This document shows positions 31,466 through 42,980 of a stretch of 64,000 bases of DNA, in pieces. The notes beneath the pieces are model-generated. The model did no database searches, had not been told where the DNA came from, and worked only from the letters and a program-made list of their open reading frames with translations. The stretch is from positions 941,785 through 1,005,784 of the forward strand of contig NW_022985182.1 in assembly GCF_010093535.1 (NCBI RefSeq), given 5' to 3'. Numbering within the stretch: the first letter of the stretch is position 1; each line of letters opens with the position of its first letter. The DNA is from Lindgomyces ingoldianus. Taxonomy: Eukaryota; Ascomycota; Dothideomycetes; Pleosporales; Lindgomycetaceae. A program made the position numbers and the translations under genes.

Positions 31466-32015
31466 GATGCCGTGACCCAGTGCCTTGAAGACTCTAGGGA
31501 AAAGGGAAATCCTTACTTTTCACCAAAAAGATGTTTTCTCCCTGCCCCATCGCGACGTGCCTCATCCATGCCCCGAGACCATGGCCGAGGGTGGGGGAAT
31601 TGTTCAGATCCGGGGAAAGCAGCCGGAAGAAAGCTGGGTAAGTCTTTACCCAGAATGACTGCACCGTGATTGGCCGATCTTACATCACCATTGCGGGGCA
31701 ACAAGCATCAGCTTCGGCACTCGAATGTAAAGAAATACTACGGATCAAAAGCCGATGGGCTTTGCCGCCATTGCGCTCAGCAATTGCGGTCGCGGGGGGC
31801 TGGGTGACCTGATATCGGCCGGCTGTGACGGGTAAGAAGGGTTGGAGACCCAGGAGGTTTAGATTTAAGACGGTGCCTGGTCCTGTTGGGGGATTTCCAA
31901 GACAGACTTGCATTCGCAACTTTCCACAGACTTCAAGCTTCAGACTCAGGCTCTTCTTATTCTTCACTACCCTTCTCTTCTTTTTAAAATCCAAAGTAGG
32001 ATACCAACTTTCAAA
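31466..32015. promoter_or_regulatory. Divergent promoter shared by cyclase and dioxygenase genes
   Basis: The 550 bp between the two start codons holds an 18 bp palindrome (separate entry), a CT-rich leader before the dioxygenase ATG, and short frames of no consequence. The shared position suggests co-regulation. Confidence 0.6.
31635..31652. promoter_or_regulatory. Palindrome resembling the quinate activator (QA-1F/QutA) binding site
   Basis: TGGGTAA-GTCT-TTACCCA is a perfect 7+7 inverted repeat with a 4 bp spacer. Its 16 bp core agrees at 14-15 positions with the known QA-1F/QutA consensus GGRTAARYRYTTATCC (mismatches at positions 9 and, on the strict form, 14). It sits about 170 bp from the cyclase ATG and 365 bp from the dioxygenase ATG. 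Binding is inferred. Confidence 0.55.
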
Positions 32016-33020
32016 ATGTCCGCGCCACACCGATTTGACCCCAACTTCACCGACTCCGTCATCAATGCTATGGGCCCGAACACGGACCCTCGCACGCGCG
32101 AGATCATGACCTCTCTGATCCGGCACCTGCACGACTTCACGCGCGAGGTCGAGCTGACCGTCGACGAGTGGATGGCCGGCGTCAAGTTCATCAACCTAAT
32201 CGGACAGACGTCGACTCCCACGCGAAACGAGGCGCATCGCATGTCCGATATATTTGGCCTGGAATCGTGAGTTGTGCTATGCTTCAGCGGCTACAATTAG
32301 TGCTAACCGTTCGTGTTAGACTTGTCGACGAAATTGCCCACAAGCACGTCAATGAATCCGGTGAAGAGCCCACATCCTCCTCCATTCTCGGCCCATTCTG
32401 GTCGCCCGATGCGCCTTTCCGCGAGAACGGCGGCAGCATTATCGTGTCTCCTCACCAGGGAGAACAAACCCTGATGCACGGTGTCATCACCGACCTCGAT
32501 ACCAAGAAGCCTATTCCCGGCGCTGTAATTGACATCTGGCAAGCCTCGTCCAATGGAAGGTACGACTTCCAGGACCCAGAGAACCAGGTGCCGAACAATC
32601 TGCGAGGGAAGTTCAGGTGCAACGAGAAAGGCGAATACTGGTTCTACTGCTTGAAACCGACTGCCTATTCTCTGCCCACGGATGGTGAGTGCTCCCTGCC
32701 CCAGATCTGTAAAACGAATGCTGACGAGACCAGGTGCTGCTGGAGTGATTTTTGAGGCCCTTGACCGACACCCCATGCGACCAGCCCACATCCATCTCAT
32801 GATCACTGCACAGGGATACAAGCCGGTGACCACGCAAATCTATCCCCGAGATGACCCCTACGTCACCAACGATACCGTATTCGCTGTTAAAGACGACTTG
32901 CTCATCGACTTCACTCCGCGCGAGGGCGACCCGAAGGCTAAGCTGGACTTAGTATACGATGTGCGATTGGCACCGAAGGAAAGCAAGACTACCCCAATGG
33001 AGGGCGTAGCACGCTTGTAG
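32016..33020 (+). CDS. Intradiol ring-cleavage dioxygenase (hydroxyquinol/catechol 1,2-dioxygenase type)
   Basis: Exons 32016-32266, 32320-32684 and 32734-33020, 300 aa; introns 53 and 49 bp, the first with a TGCTAACC branch site. An N-terminal helical dimerisation domain ([35 protein letters not shown]) is followed by the intradiol core: [33 protein letters not shown] (first Fe ligand Tyr), [11 protein letters not shown] (second Tyr), and RPAHIHLMI (both His). All four non-haem Fe(III) ligands are therefore present. The N-terminal domain separates it from protocatechuate 3,4-dioxygenase and fits hydroxyquinol or catechol 1,2-dioxygenase; sequence alone does not decide which. No signal peptide, so it acts in the cytosol. 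Confidence 0.93.
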
Positions 33021-33495
33021 ATTAGAGAAAAAGGACGCGAGGAAATTGCATATGCCTTGTAACGCATGTGGCGTTGGAGTTCTGTAGCGCGCTTTGGTTG
33101 GTCGTTCAGATGGCGGTACCTGCATTTGATTGGAGGCTTGATTGGACTGTATATATTATGCCTAATTCATGAAGAGCAATCTGAAGCCTGGATCTGTTAG
33201 TTCTTTCCGAAGCCGGTGAAGTCGGTGAAGCCGACAAAGCAGGATAAAGTCTTCTGAGGAACGGCTGCCGGTACCGATATCTCCGACAGAACCCCAGGAT
33301 TCCCCACACTCTGTTATGATGTACCGAGCACCGTTCCGATGGGTCCCTGAGATCTATCGGTACCTCCTAAGCTTCGCGAGTACTCGGTTCATCCAGTTCG
33401 CCGTTTAGCAATATTAAATACTACTGGCTCCGGCCCAGCTTCCTCAAGCATGAAACCCACTCCAATTCCCGCCACCTTCAAACCTTTATCACAAG
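33021..33495. other. Intergenic, 475 bp
   Basis: 3' flank of the dioxygenase and promoter of the decarboxylase-like gene. No QutA-like palindrome found here. Nothing else seen. Confidence 0.45.
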
Positions 33496-34110
33496 ATGAG
33501 GGTTTCATACGCCCCAAAAGAGCCCCCAAATTCAAACGACGCACCCATCTACGAGCGCATATCCGCACGCCGCGCTCCACGCCCACTCATCCATCTGGAT
33601 CTGGCTCTACTGCAATCACCGCCAGTGGCAGATGGCTGGAACAGCTTCATGGGCGCAATCCGCACTAAAACCACCATCGACGAAAGCATCAAAGAACTCG
33701 CCATCTCACGTATCGCGGTTCTCAACAAAGCAGTCTACGAATGGGACATCCATGCCGCCCTGGCACTAAAGGGCGGCATTACACCCGAAGGACTTGAAAC
33801 AATATATAACGCCGAGGTTGTCAGGCTCGGGGATAGAGTGAAGGATAGAGATGAAGGGGGATTGACGAGGGAGCAGTGGGTGGTGCTTGCGTATACGGAT
33901 CAGATGACGCGGGGAGTGGAGACGAGTGAGGGGGTTATGAAGAAGTTGAGGGAGTTTTTGGATGATAGACAGGTGGTGGAGTTGACGGCTACGGTTGCAG
34001 CATACAATTGTGTGAGTAGGTTTTTAGTTGCGTTGGATGTGGGGGAGAAAAATGGGCGGCCGATGAAGAGTGTGAAGGAATTAGAGGCTGAGCTGAGCGG
34101 GGACAAGTGA
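33496..34110 (+). CDS. Carboxymuconolactone decarboxylase/AhpD-like protein
   Basis: Single exon, 204 aa. The family core is DESIKELAISRIAVLNKAVYEWDIHAALALKGGITPEG (here: IKELAISRIAVLNKAVYEWD then HAALALKGGI), followed by REQWVVLAYTDQMTRGV and VVELTATVAAYNCVSRF. This is the all-alpha CMD/AhpD fold. The AhpD Cys-x-x-Cys peroxidase motif is absent, so a redox role is unlikely. Bacterial CMD decarboxylates 4-carboxymuconolactone in the protocatechuate branch; many fungal members are uncharacterised. Its position next to ring-cleavage genes supports a role in the same route. Confidence 0.85.
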   Translation: MRVSYAPKEPPNSNDAPIYERISARRAPRPLIHLDLALLQSPPVADGWNSFMGAIRTKTTIDESIKELAISRIAVLNKAVYEWDIHAALALKGGITPEGLETIYNAEVVRLGDRVKDRDEGGLTREQWVVLAYTDQMTRGVETSEGVMKKLREFLDDRQVVELTATVAAYNCVSRFLVALDVGEKNGRPMKSVKELEAELSGDK

Positions 34111-34370
34111 TTAGTATTGACTTTGCTCCGGGGGGGAGGGAGCAGGCGCTGGCGGTGAACAGAATTGTGGGCTTCCGTAGCTGAATTCCTAAACTAAGAA
34201 AGCTCAATCGCTTATGGGACACCATGTGAAGCCGTTTCTCGGACCGTGCGTCTTCCCCGCCTTGAGCCGGCGAAAGCCGTGCCGCGGTTCCCCAGACTCC
34301 AAGCCCATCGTTCATCCCAATCCAGGGCCAGAATGATTACCGCTCGCAACGTCCACGACTCTCTACCACA

Positions 34371-35874
34371 ATGGCTTCTCTTCAACCCAGATTCCTATCT
34401 CGCAGCATCCGTCAGCTAGGCAGACACCAACCCCGTCCAGTGTTCCTCCACGCGCGCCGCCATGCTTCCACCAAGCACCCGAGAGGCTTCGTGCCGCCCT
34501 CGGCAGCAGACCTCGAGGAGCTGCGGGAACGAGTACAGGAATTCGCGCGTAGGTGCCCCCCCCCTTTTGCTCACCTCGCACAAGCTAACGTCATCTCCCA
34601 GGTCGCGAGATCCCCGACGAGCTGGCCCTGAAGACTGACCAAGAAAACGAATTCCCCAACGACATGTGGAAGAAGTTCGGAGAAGCTGGCTTCCTGGGCA
34701 TAACTGCAGATGAGGAATACGGAGGCCTAGGGATGGGGTATCAAGCGCATTGTGTGGTTATGGAGGAGATTAGTCGGGCTTCTGGTGTGTTCGTTCGCTA
34801 CCTCGTCCTACTTCCATACTTGCACGAAGCTTTGCATGGGTTGCGTTGGAGACACATGCTGACATGTTTAGGAAGGCAGTATCGGTCTTTCCTACGCCGC
34901 ACACTCGCAACTCTGCGTTAACCAGCTTATGCTCAATGGATCCTCCCAGCAGAAAGCGGAGTTCCTGCCCGGACTGATATCTGGGGAACAAATCGGCGCT
35001 TTAGCAATGTCGGAGCACTCAGCCGGGTCAGATGTTGTAAGCATGAAAATGACAGCGAAAGAGGTCGATGGTGGCTACCTTCTAAACGGCACGAAAATGT
35101 GGATAACGAACGTATGCTCCGCCCCTCCTCCCCGTCCCAATGGGAACCGAGCTAGTCGAGCAGAATGCTAACCCTTCCCAGGGTCCAGACGCCCACACTA
35201 TAGTCGTCTATGCCAAAACCATCCCCTCGGCCGGCAGCAAAGGCATAACCGCCTTCATCGTCCCCGCCTCTTCCCCGGGCTTCTCCTGCTCCAAAAAACT
35301 CGACAAACTCGGCATGCGGGGCTCCAACACCGGCGAACTCATCTTCTCCGACGTCTTCGTCCCCCACTCCAACGTTCTCGGCGCCCCTAACCGCGGCGTA
35401 CGCGTGCTAATGGAAGGCCTCGACCTCGAGCGTCTCGTCCTCAGCGCCGGGCCCCTAGGCCTCATGCAAGCCGCTCTCGACGTCGTGCTTCCCTACACCC
35501 ACACCCGAAAACAATTCGGCATCCCCATCGCACACAACCAGCTCATTCAAGGCAAACTCGCAGACATGTACACCAAATTCCGGGCCTCGTCGTCGTACAC
35601 GTATGCTGTCGCTGCAGCGATCGATAACTCGCATGAAGCGCCGGTTATCAAGACGCAGGATTGCGCGGGCGCGATTTTGTTTGCTGCGGAGAGGGCGACG
35701 GAGTGTGCATTGGATGCGATTCAGCTGATGGGTGGTATGGGGTATGTTAATGAGGTGGCGGCGGGGAGGTTGTTGAGAGATGCGAAGTTGTATGAGATTG
35801 GGGCCGGGACGAGTGAGGTTAGACGGATGGTTATTGGGAGGGTGTTTAATAAGATGTTTGATGAGGCAAGGTGA
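34371..35874 (+). CDS. ivdA: Isovaleryl-CoA dehydrogenase, mitochondrial
   Basis: Exons 34371-34548, 34602-34784, 34876-35111 and 35182-35874; 429 aa. Residues 1-35 are Arg/Ser-rich and amphipathic (a mitochondrial presequence). Acyl-CoA dehydrogenase domains follow: [52 protein letters not shown] (FAD/acyl site), [34 protein letters not shown], and [17 protein letters not shown] with [10 protein letters not shown]. The Glu in [18 protein letters not shown] is where IVD carries its catalytic base (Glu254 in human IVD), which separates it from short-chain enzymes. It oxidises isovaleryl-CoA to 3-methylcrotonyl-CoA in leucine breakdown, passing electrons to ETF; MCC-beta, the next step, lies 3 kb away. 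Confidence 0.93.
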
Positions 35875-36316
35875 GGAAGGAGTGGGTGGGTGGGCGGAGG
35901 GATTGTGTAGTGTACATCTAGTCTGTTAATCTCGGGTAGAAGAGCAGATGGTATGGTATGGTATAAATGCCGTACTTACTCACACTCCACATTTATGTTC
36001 TATCTAACAATAATGGATTGTTTGCTCCTGTCAATTGAGGCTTGAGCCTGGAGGTTAACTTCATAAGCTTGTGTGGTTTCTGTCGTAGTTGTAGTTATTT
36101 GTAATTATTGGGACTTTATGTCTATGGACGTTGCTGAATTTCATTTGAATTCCATCTACCAGAAAGCCTCTCGCTACCCATCTACACGAATCTAGTCCAG
36201 TCCTACCCAGAGACGCCCAGAACTCTTAAGTCATCTTTTCCTCATCCCAAGCCCAAGCCCAAGCCTAAATACACCATAAGCTCTCTCCTCCCCTCTCCCT
36301 CCCCTTCCCCTCCCTA
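35875..36316. other. Intergenic, 442 bp between convergent genes
   Basis: Holds small simple repeats: ATGGT x3 near 35948, CCCAAG x3 near 36247, and a CT-rich tract near 36283-36318. No gene. Confidence 0.5.
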
Positions 36317-37985
36317 TCAAGAAATCAGCCACCACCCAACCCCAACCGTAAACCCCAATACCAACGCCGTCAAAACCCCCGCGCCAGCCTTATCCCCCGT
36401 TGTAACCACCTTCGGCGCATCCTTCGGCCTTTGGCTCTCCCCTGTCCCCGCCGCTGGATTCCCCTTGCTCGTTCCCCCATTATCCGCCGAGTACGGCGGT
36501 CTGGATTGGCTGATAAGATTACTCTGAATAATCCCCAGTGCACTCATTTCTTGGCCGACCCCGCCATTCCCGTCATAGCTGTCGTAATACCAGCGGCTTC
36601 CGCACATGGTGCCGGATTTGCCGCCGTTGCATTGCTTGGCGGCAGCTTTGGCAGAGGCTTGGAGGAGGGGGGTGAGCTGTGCGGAGGTGAAGGGTGCGAG
36701 TTGTACACAGACGGCTAGCCAGCGGGAGAAGGATGCTTTGAAGGACCATTGGTCTGTGTCGCATTTCTGGTTGACCTCGCAAGCTACTTCCACCATGACG
36801 CCTTTTTGGTCTTTGGGGAAGAATATTGGGATGTGGGATAGGAAACCAGAGAGGCGATCACCCCAGGTCGAGTTGCCGTTTGTGTAGTTGTACATCTGCT
36901 CATGCGTTAGAACATCGTTTGCATTTGAAATCTGGGAAAGGGGTGAAATTAGGGGGACATTGGGTACTAAGACTTACGTATGCTGTCCCAGCAATCAAGA
37001 TGCCGTAATTATACGTCCATTGCATTTGATCCGCATCCACGCATCCCTTCAACACATCCGTCCCATCATAGACTTGCATATCCTTCGTTAACAATGGGCT
37101 CTGCATAAGCCAATCAAACGCCTTCTCTGCCCACTCTGCATACGTCGCATTCCCGGTATACTTTGCCAACCTCGCGCCCAATTGGAACATGCCGCCATTC
37201 GCAGCAATGTTCTTGTAATTATACCCGCCGATCCATTGGTATATTTGCCAGCGGAGGCCGCCTTTGCATTGAGTAGTGTCCCAGCGCTTTATGAGTTGGT
37301 TCATGACAGACTGCGCGAGAGCGAGCCAGCCAGGTTTGTCGGAAGGAGGGTTCGGGAATCCGAGTTCGGCGGCGGACATTACAGAGAAGGCCCAGAAGAG
37401 CTGGTCGTCGTTTCCTTCGTCTTTGCTTTGGTTCGAGGGCATCTATTTACGTCAGAATTCTCGATTCTACACATTACCTCTCCACCTTTTGGAGGGAATC
37501 ATGCCGTCTTACAAGATCTGCTTGTACGCCTATTTGGAACAGAATCGCGTCTCTGACTGCATCATTATAGGTTGTGTCGTTGGTGTAATACCAATAATCA
37601 ATGAACTGTCCAAACATGGCACCAGCTTCCCACCAGTAGTATGGAGGATATGTTAGAAGACCCGGAATTCCGCTCAAGATTTTAATTCCCCCGCCACTGG
37701 GCTTGTCTGCATACAAGCTGAACAGGTTCCCAGCGACTGCTTTTGCAGCACTCTTCACGGAGTCTGTGGCTTATCTCAGCGTGTGACCTTTGAATAAAGG
37801 AGACAAGAGTGGAGATTATGATGGAAGTTTGGGAGGTTAGCACCTAGAGCATGGTGAGACTACGAGACAGGCAGAGGTGTTTTACCTGGTTGAGTAGGAT
37901 CTAGATCTATTGCATCCACTACGAAAACATTGCGACTGAGTAAATAGAAGGATGCTAGGGCTTGAAACCCACCGAGTAACCTCAT
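36317..37985 (-). CDS. GPI-anchored GH76 mannan endo-1,6-alpha-mannosidase (DCW1/DFG5 family)
   Basis: Exons 37985-37886, 37763-37513, 37442-36978 and 36931-36317; 476 aa. An N-terminal signal sequence (MRLLGGFQALASFYLLS) is followed by DSVKSAAKAVAGNLFSLYAD, PYYWWEAGAMFGQFIDYWYY, NDDQLFWAF (the GH76 catalytic Asp pair within EGNDDQ), NGGMFQLGARLAKYTGNATY and MQWTYNYGILIAGTAY. The C-terminus has a Ser/Gly/Pro linker and a final hydrophobic segment (GAGVLTALVLGFTVGVGWW), the usual GPI-attachment signal. Dcw1/Dfg5 proteins are thought to act as transglycosidases that move GPI glycoproteins onto cell-wall glucan. It sits between the two leucine-catabolic genes, with no obvious pathway link to them. 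Confidence 0.92.
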
Positions 37986-38853
37986 CGCGGCATGTGTTTT
38001 AGTTAAGCGACGGACTTGAAGAGACTAAATTCCGTCTGGGAGGTGTAAGAAAGAGTGAGAGTGATTGCAAGAGAGGGAAGTAGTGAGAGCGAGTGGGTGG
38101 AGAAGAGGTCCGGGCCAAACAGACAGCGTAGTCAGTCAATGTCGACAGGTAAAGGATGGGGCGCGGAGGCAGCGAACACCTGTCCTAGATCCTTTCTCAC
38201 GTTCGGTGCCACCAAATAAGTGACTAGGTCTCGGGCCTACAAGGCGATATACGAAATCTCGGACTCTCAGTGTCCGCCAAATGGAATGCGTAAACCAAGT
38301 GGTTAAGACGGCTGCGCAGCTGCCAGAATGTTGGTGGATGATGGCCCGCCCCAGACTCTAGTGACCTTATCTCGTAGTCACGAAAAAAAGGTGTTTCGTC
38401 TGACCAGGATTTGCGCGAAAAGTAAGAAACAATGTGGCGGAGTGGGAGGAACATTCTGTGCCAAACAACATTAATGACCAGGGCCAAGCATCCTGCGGAT
38501 CCTATCGACCACTAGCTAATATCGTGCGTTAGGACTTGGTGACACTTACAATAATGCCGCTTTCACTGTGACACCTTGAAAGAATCGCAAATTGTCAAGG
38601 TTGAAGGAGGGTTGATGTTGGCCCAGATTCGATGGCTTGATGCAAGCCGCCAATGCAAGATTCAAGCTTCAACTCGCAAAGCTTGCCCCTGGCTAAGACG
38701 ATTTGGGTAAGCGCCAACGGCTGGGGACATGAATCTATGTGCAAATTGATGTCACGCGTTGGAGATGAACCGGATATTAGGGTAAGACATCATCCGACAT
38801 CTTCTCTCGTTAAGGCTGACTCTAGGCATAATACTCTGTGCATACGACTGCAA
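37986..38853. other. Intergenic, 868 bp
   Basis: Promoter of the GH76 gene and 3' flank of MCC-beta. No convincing frame; ORFs at 38224-38487 and 38653-38919 look like chance. Confidence 0.45.
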
Positions 38854-40642
38854 CTACATCCTGAAGACGCCCCACTGCGTCTCTTTCTCGGTGTATTGCC
38901 CGCCCATTGCTGCCTGTAGACTTAGTCCGAGGACTTTTCGTGTGTGTGCAGGAGGGATGATTCCATCGTCCCAGAGGCGGGCGGAGCCAAATGTAGCCTC
39001 GCTTTCCCGTTCGATTCTTGCTTTGAGTTCCGGGTCTGCTTGTCTTCCGACTGCCTCCATGACGGAGGACAGCTGTTCTGCCCCCATGACCGAAGTGCGC
39101 GCGTTGGGCCAGGTGAAGAGAAAGCGGGGAGAGTAGGCACGGCCGCTGGGAGTTGTCAGTGCCATATTCCGCTACAGTGGTACTCGTAGAAGGTTGAAGA
39201 AGGGAGACTTACCACATCCCATAATTTCCAGCCCCAGCGCTCGATCCAAAGACCACAGTAAACTTTGGTACTTCTACACAACTCACGGCAGTAACTAGCT
39301 TTGCACCGTTCTTAGCTATGCCTCCCTTTTCGGCATCAGCTCCAACCATGAAGCCAGAGATGTTTTGCAGGAAAATCAATGGAATATGTCTCTTCCCGCA
39401 CAACTGGACAAAGTGTGCGCCTTTTAGCGAGCTCTCAGAGAAGAGGATTCCGTTGTTTGCAACGATACCGACGGGGTGACCGTAAATCTTCGCAAACCCA
39501 GTGACGAGCGTTGAGCCGTAGCTAGGTTTGAATTCAGCAAACGAGGACCCATCGACGATGCGGGCAATAACTTCATGGGCGGGGATTTGGCGGCGTAGGT
39601 TTGTTCCCACAACCCCTGACAACTCTTCCGGATCATACAGTGGCTCTTGAAACGTTGGTAACGTTGAGCGTGTTGAGGAGAGGCTGCTGTGCCAGTTGAG
39701 GTTGCTAACACTCCTTCTCGCAAGCACAAGTGCATGTGCATCATCCACAGCCAAATAATCCGTAACACCCGAAATCTGACTATGCAGCTTCCCACCCCCA
39801 AGTTCCTCGGCAGTAACAACCTCGCCTGTTGCAGCCTTCACAAGCGGAGGCCCAGCGAGGAAAATGTGGCCCTGCTCTTGTACGATGATACTCTCATCGC
39901 TCATACTAGGCACATATGCACCGCCTGCTGTACACGGACCCATGACAACGGAGATCTGCGGAATCCCTATACTTGACATGCGCGCTTGGTTGTAGAAGAT
40001 GCGTCCAAAGTGCTCTTTGTCTGGGAACACATCGGCTTGATGAGGAAGGTTCGCACCGCCGGAATCCACAAGATAGATGCATGGAAGACGGTTTTCCTGC
40101 GCGATGGACTGCGCTCGGAGATGCTTCTTTACAGTAATAGGGTAGTATGTTCCTCCTTTTACTGTGCTATCATTTGCGACAATGACACAGTTTACGCCCG
40201 AGACGGTGCCAATACCAGTAACGATGCCACCGGCGGGAACATCTTCTCCGTAGATCCCGTATCCCGCAAGCTGCGAGAACTCAAGGAATGTAGTTCCGGA
40301 GTCAATGAGAGACGTTATACGATCTCTAACCAGCATTTTTCCACGCTGTACATGCTTGTCTCGCGCCTTTTGTGGTCCTCCGAGTGCGATCTTCGAATGT
40401 AAAGATGTCAACCGCACCATGGCTTCATCCATTTGTCTCTTGTTTTCCTGGAAGTCGGCAGAGCTGGTATCTACCGCTGTCGGTAAAATAGATACAGCTT
40501 CTGCATGGTGAGAGTGCGTGAAAGTTGCGATACGTCTGACGTAGTGCCGCTGGCGGAGACAATGAGGTCGTGGGCGGAACGACAGGTGGATGGAGTGTCG
40601 AAGGAGGGCCAAAGCCTCTCGAGAAGGAATTACTGACGCCAT
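38854..40642 (-). CDS. mccB: Methylcrotonyl-CoA carboxylase beta subunit, mitochondrial
   Basis: Exons 40642-39213 and 39145-38854, joined by a 67 bp intron (GNYGM|CGRAYSPR), 573 aa. The first 40 residues are Arg/His-rich without acids (mitochondrial presequence). Carboxyltransferase domains follow: [150 protein letters not shown]. The GGANL and SGVTDY stretches fit MCC-beta rather than propionyl-CoA carboxylase beta. It carboxylates 3-methylcrotonyl-CoA with the biotinylated alpha subunit, the step after IVD; the alpha gene is not in this window. Confidence 0.94.
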
Positions 40643-41282
40643 TTCAGGGTGTTCTTCAATTCGAAGGCTAAGTCGCGGGCATTGCTGATGTTTAAGAACG
40701 CTGCGGTTGATGTTGTTCCTTGGAAGTTCCAGGATGCCACATGTAAGCCGACGCCAGCCGAGTGTGGGGAAATGCGCTGGCCCAGCAAGGCATTCATGTA
40801 TCCATGGTGAACAACTACTTTGTAGTTACTGCACGAAAAAAATCGCCATAGTATGGAGTTCTCCGATATTAATAAATTAACAGTTCTCAAGATGATACGT
40901 GACCTACAAGCGGTGTGAATGGTTTTGTTCTCAGAATTAGCCTACAGTATGGATCACTTTACGTGGAACATAACTAAGGTATCTATCTGTTAACTAGTCC
41001 ACTTGCTTGGACAGGGAGAATGTTAACAGTATACAAATTTCGTGTCTTGATATATTCCTACTAGGTTTCACGTTAGGTGATAGGATGCAGCATTTTCGCA
41101 AGGATAAACGTAGAGTTATAATTCTATCCTCTAGGGGTATGTAAGAAGAAGCAACCGAGACTCGACCATAGCCTCAACCCATTACTGGACGATACTGCCA
41201 CCAGTCCGCCCAAACTCAGCCAATATTTTGCAGCCACTGCAGTCAAACGCCACCAAACCCTAGCCGCAACTGGACGGGAAGA
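40643..41282. other. Intergenic, 640 bp
   Basis: Promoter of MCC-beta and 3' flank of the ceramide synthase gene. Frame 40630-40890 (minus) continues upstream of the mccB start but has no recognisable content. Confidence 0.45.
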
Positions 41283-42980
41283 TTAAGTCGGTTTGTCACA
41301 CCCTATGCGCCCAAGTAACTCCTTCCGATCCCCATGACCCGGAATGCTGATGCCGCTGGTTCTGCTGCCGGAGCTTCGCTTGTAGCGAACACCAGGACTG
41401 GCCTTGCGGACAAAGGTCAGAGATTCGACACCAACCTCTTGTTCGACTGGGAGCCACTCCGGAGCAGACTTGACAGTATGGAGGGGATGAGATGTCTTCA
41501 GGTCCGGCCGATGCTCGTCTTCGACGCCAATATCTAAGTCCTCATCCTCATCGTCGGATCGGTCATCATCCGCACCTTGGCCAGTTATGACCTTGTAGGC
41601 TACTTTGATGACCATGGCGAACCAAAAGAGCAGAATTACCTGGAGGGCAAGGAGAAGGTATAGGAAGCTCCATCGGATGGTTGGATTCCAACAGATTGGA
41701 CCTTCTCGGTTGAGGTAAGCTTGGAGGATATTACTAAAGATGTTATTGCCTCCAAGGGCGTCATACTGCTCGGCTGAGCTTGCTAGTACCACCGAGCCAT
41801 CGGGAAGATAGCAGCCTGGGGCCATGGCACTCGGAGTGTGGGCATAGATAGACCAACAGACAAAGGGGAAGAAGATATGACGGGTCACAACCCAGACAGC
41901 CATGAAGACTCCGAAGGCAATGTCGCAGGCAGTTGTGTAGCCCATATATTTGAGAATTTTTGCAGTCTGATATTGTCAGCAATGTATGAGGGGAGCGGAA
42001 GGGGTGGACTCACAGGAAGAATGATATCAATCACATCCATGATGCACAAAATAACAGTGCCAACTCTCATGTGGAGATAGCCATAACTGGCGAAAAGGAG
42101 CACACAAGTAAAGATGTGGTGTGTAAACATCTGCGCGTAGTCCTTGCGCTTCTCTTCAATGTTGACAACAAGGATTTGCTGAATCCAAAACGCAAATTGG
42201 ACGAGGTAATACCACTTATGAAGTCCGCTCACCTCACGGAAAGGCCATCCATGCCACATGCCGCTAAGATTGAGCCAAAACTCAGAATGGTACATAATGT
42301 ACTGCGAAAAGGGTCAGATTTTGCCACTCAGAGTCTCAAATTGTAGCCAGTCAAGAAGAGTAGTACGCACCATGCCGAGAGACCAGAATACCGAACAGTA
42401 TACGATCAGCCACGCCTGTTCTTTGAACCTCACTAGCTCTTTCCTGGTTCTAATTCCTCCTAACCGCGCGAGGGGGTCCAGGACGTAGTCCATGATGACC
42501 GCACGAAGACCCGTGAAGATGACAATCCATAGCAATACTAATGGAACGTCGTCGTTTCCGCAGCCGTATAGGCCAGTCTTGGGGTTGTAGTAGGAGAGGT
42601 GGAAGAATTTCGAGGTCCGTCGCCGAGCACGCGGGAAGCAAATATGCGCCAAGAAGATAAGGAGGAGGAGGTTCACCGAGATGCCTAGGGAAAATGTCAG
42701 TGCAAATCAGTCACGCTGCTTTTTCCGGCAACATACCTATCTGGTGCTTGCAGATTTGGGTGCAGAGCATTCCGAGCAAACTTTCATTCTTGACTTTCTT
42801 TTTCGAGGGGACTGCAAGCGTTCGGCAGGAATGTGACCCGTCTACAAAGCCATTGAACGCAGGAAATGCTGCCTTGCGCTCCTGGGCGGGTATTTTCTGC
42901 GTTTCGGTAGCCCAATTGAGGTCGTTGGAGTGGGGGAACCCGTTCGCAGCAGAGCGTGGAGGAGCTACTTTAGCCGCCAT
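41283..42980 (-). CDS. Ceramide synthase (LAG1/LAC1, TLC domain)
   Basis: Exons 42980-42737, 42684-42371, 42301-42014 and 41966-41283; 509 aa; introns 52, 69 and 47 bp. A soluble N-terminal region (about 70 aa) is followed by several TM helices (NLLLLIFLAHICF, VLLWIVIFTGLRAVIMDYVL). The Lag1 motif lies in MFTHHIFTCVLLFASYGYLH with its two adjacent His residues, then VGTVILCIMDVIDIILPTAK. The C-terminus is acidic (DDDRSDDEDEDLD) then Ser/Arg-rich, as in yeast Lag1 and Lac1, where CK2 phosphorylates the tail. It N-acylates sphinganine or phytosphingosine with (very-)long-chain acyl-CoA in the ER membrane. Which fungal class (BarA/LagA-like) it belongs to is not decided here. Confidence 0.93.
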
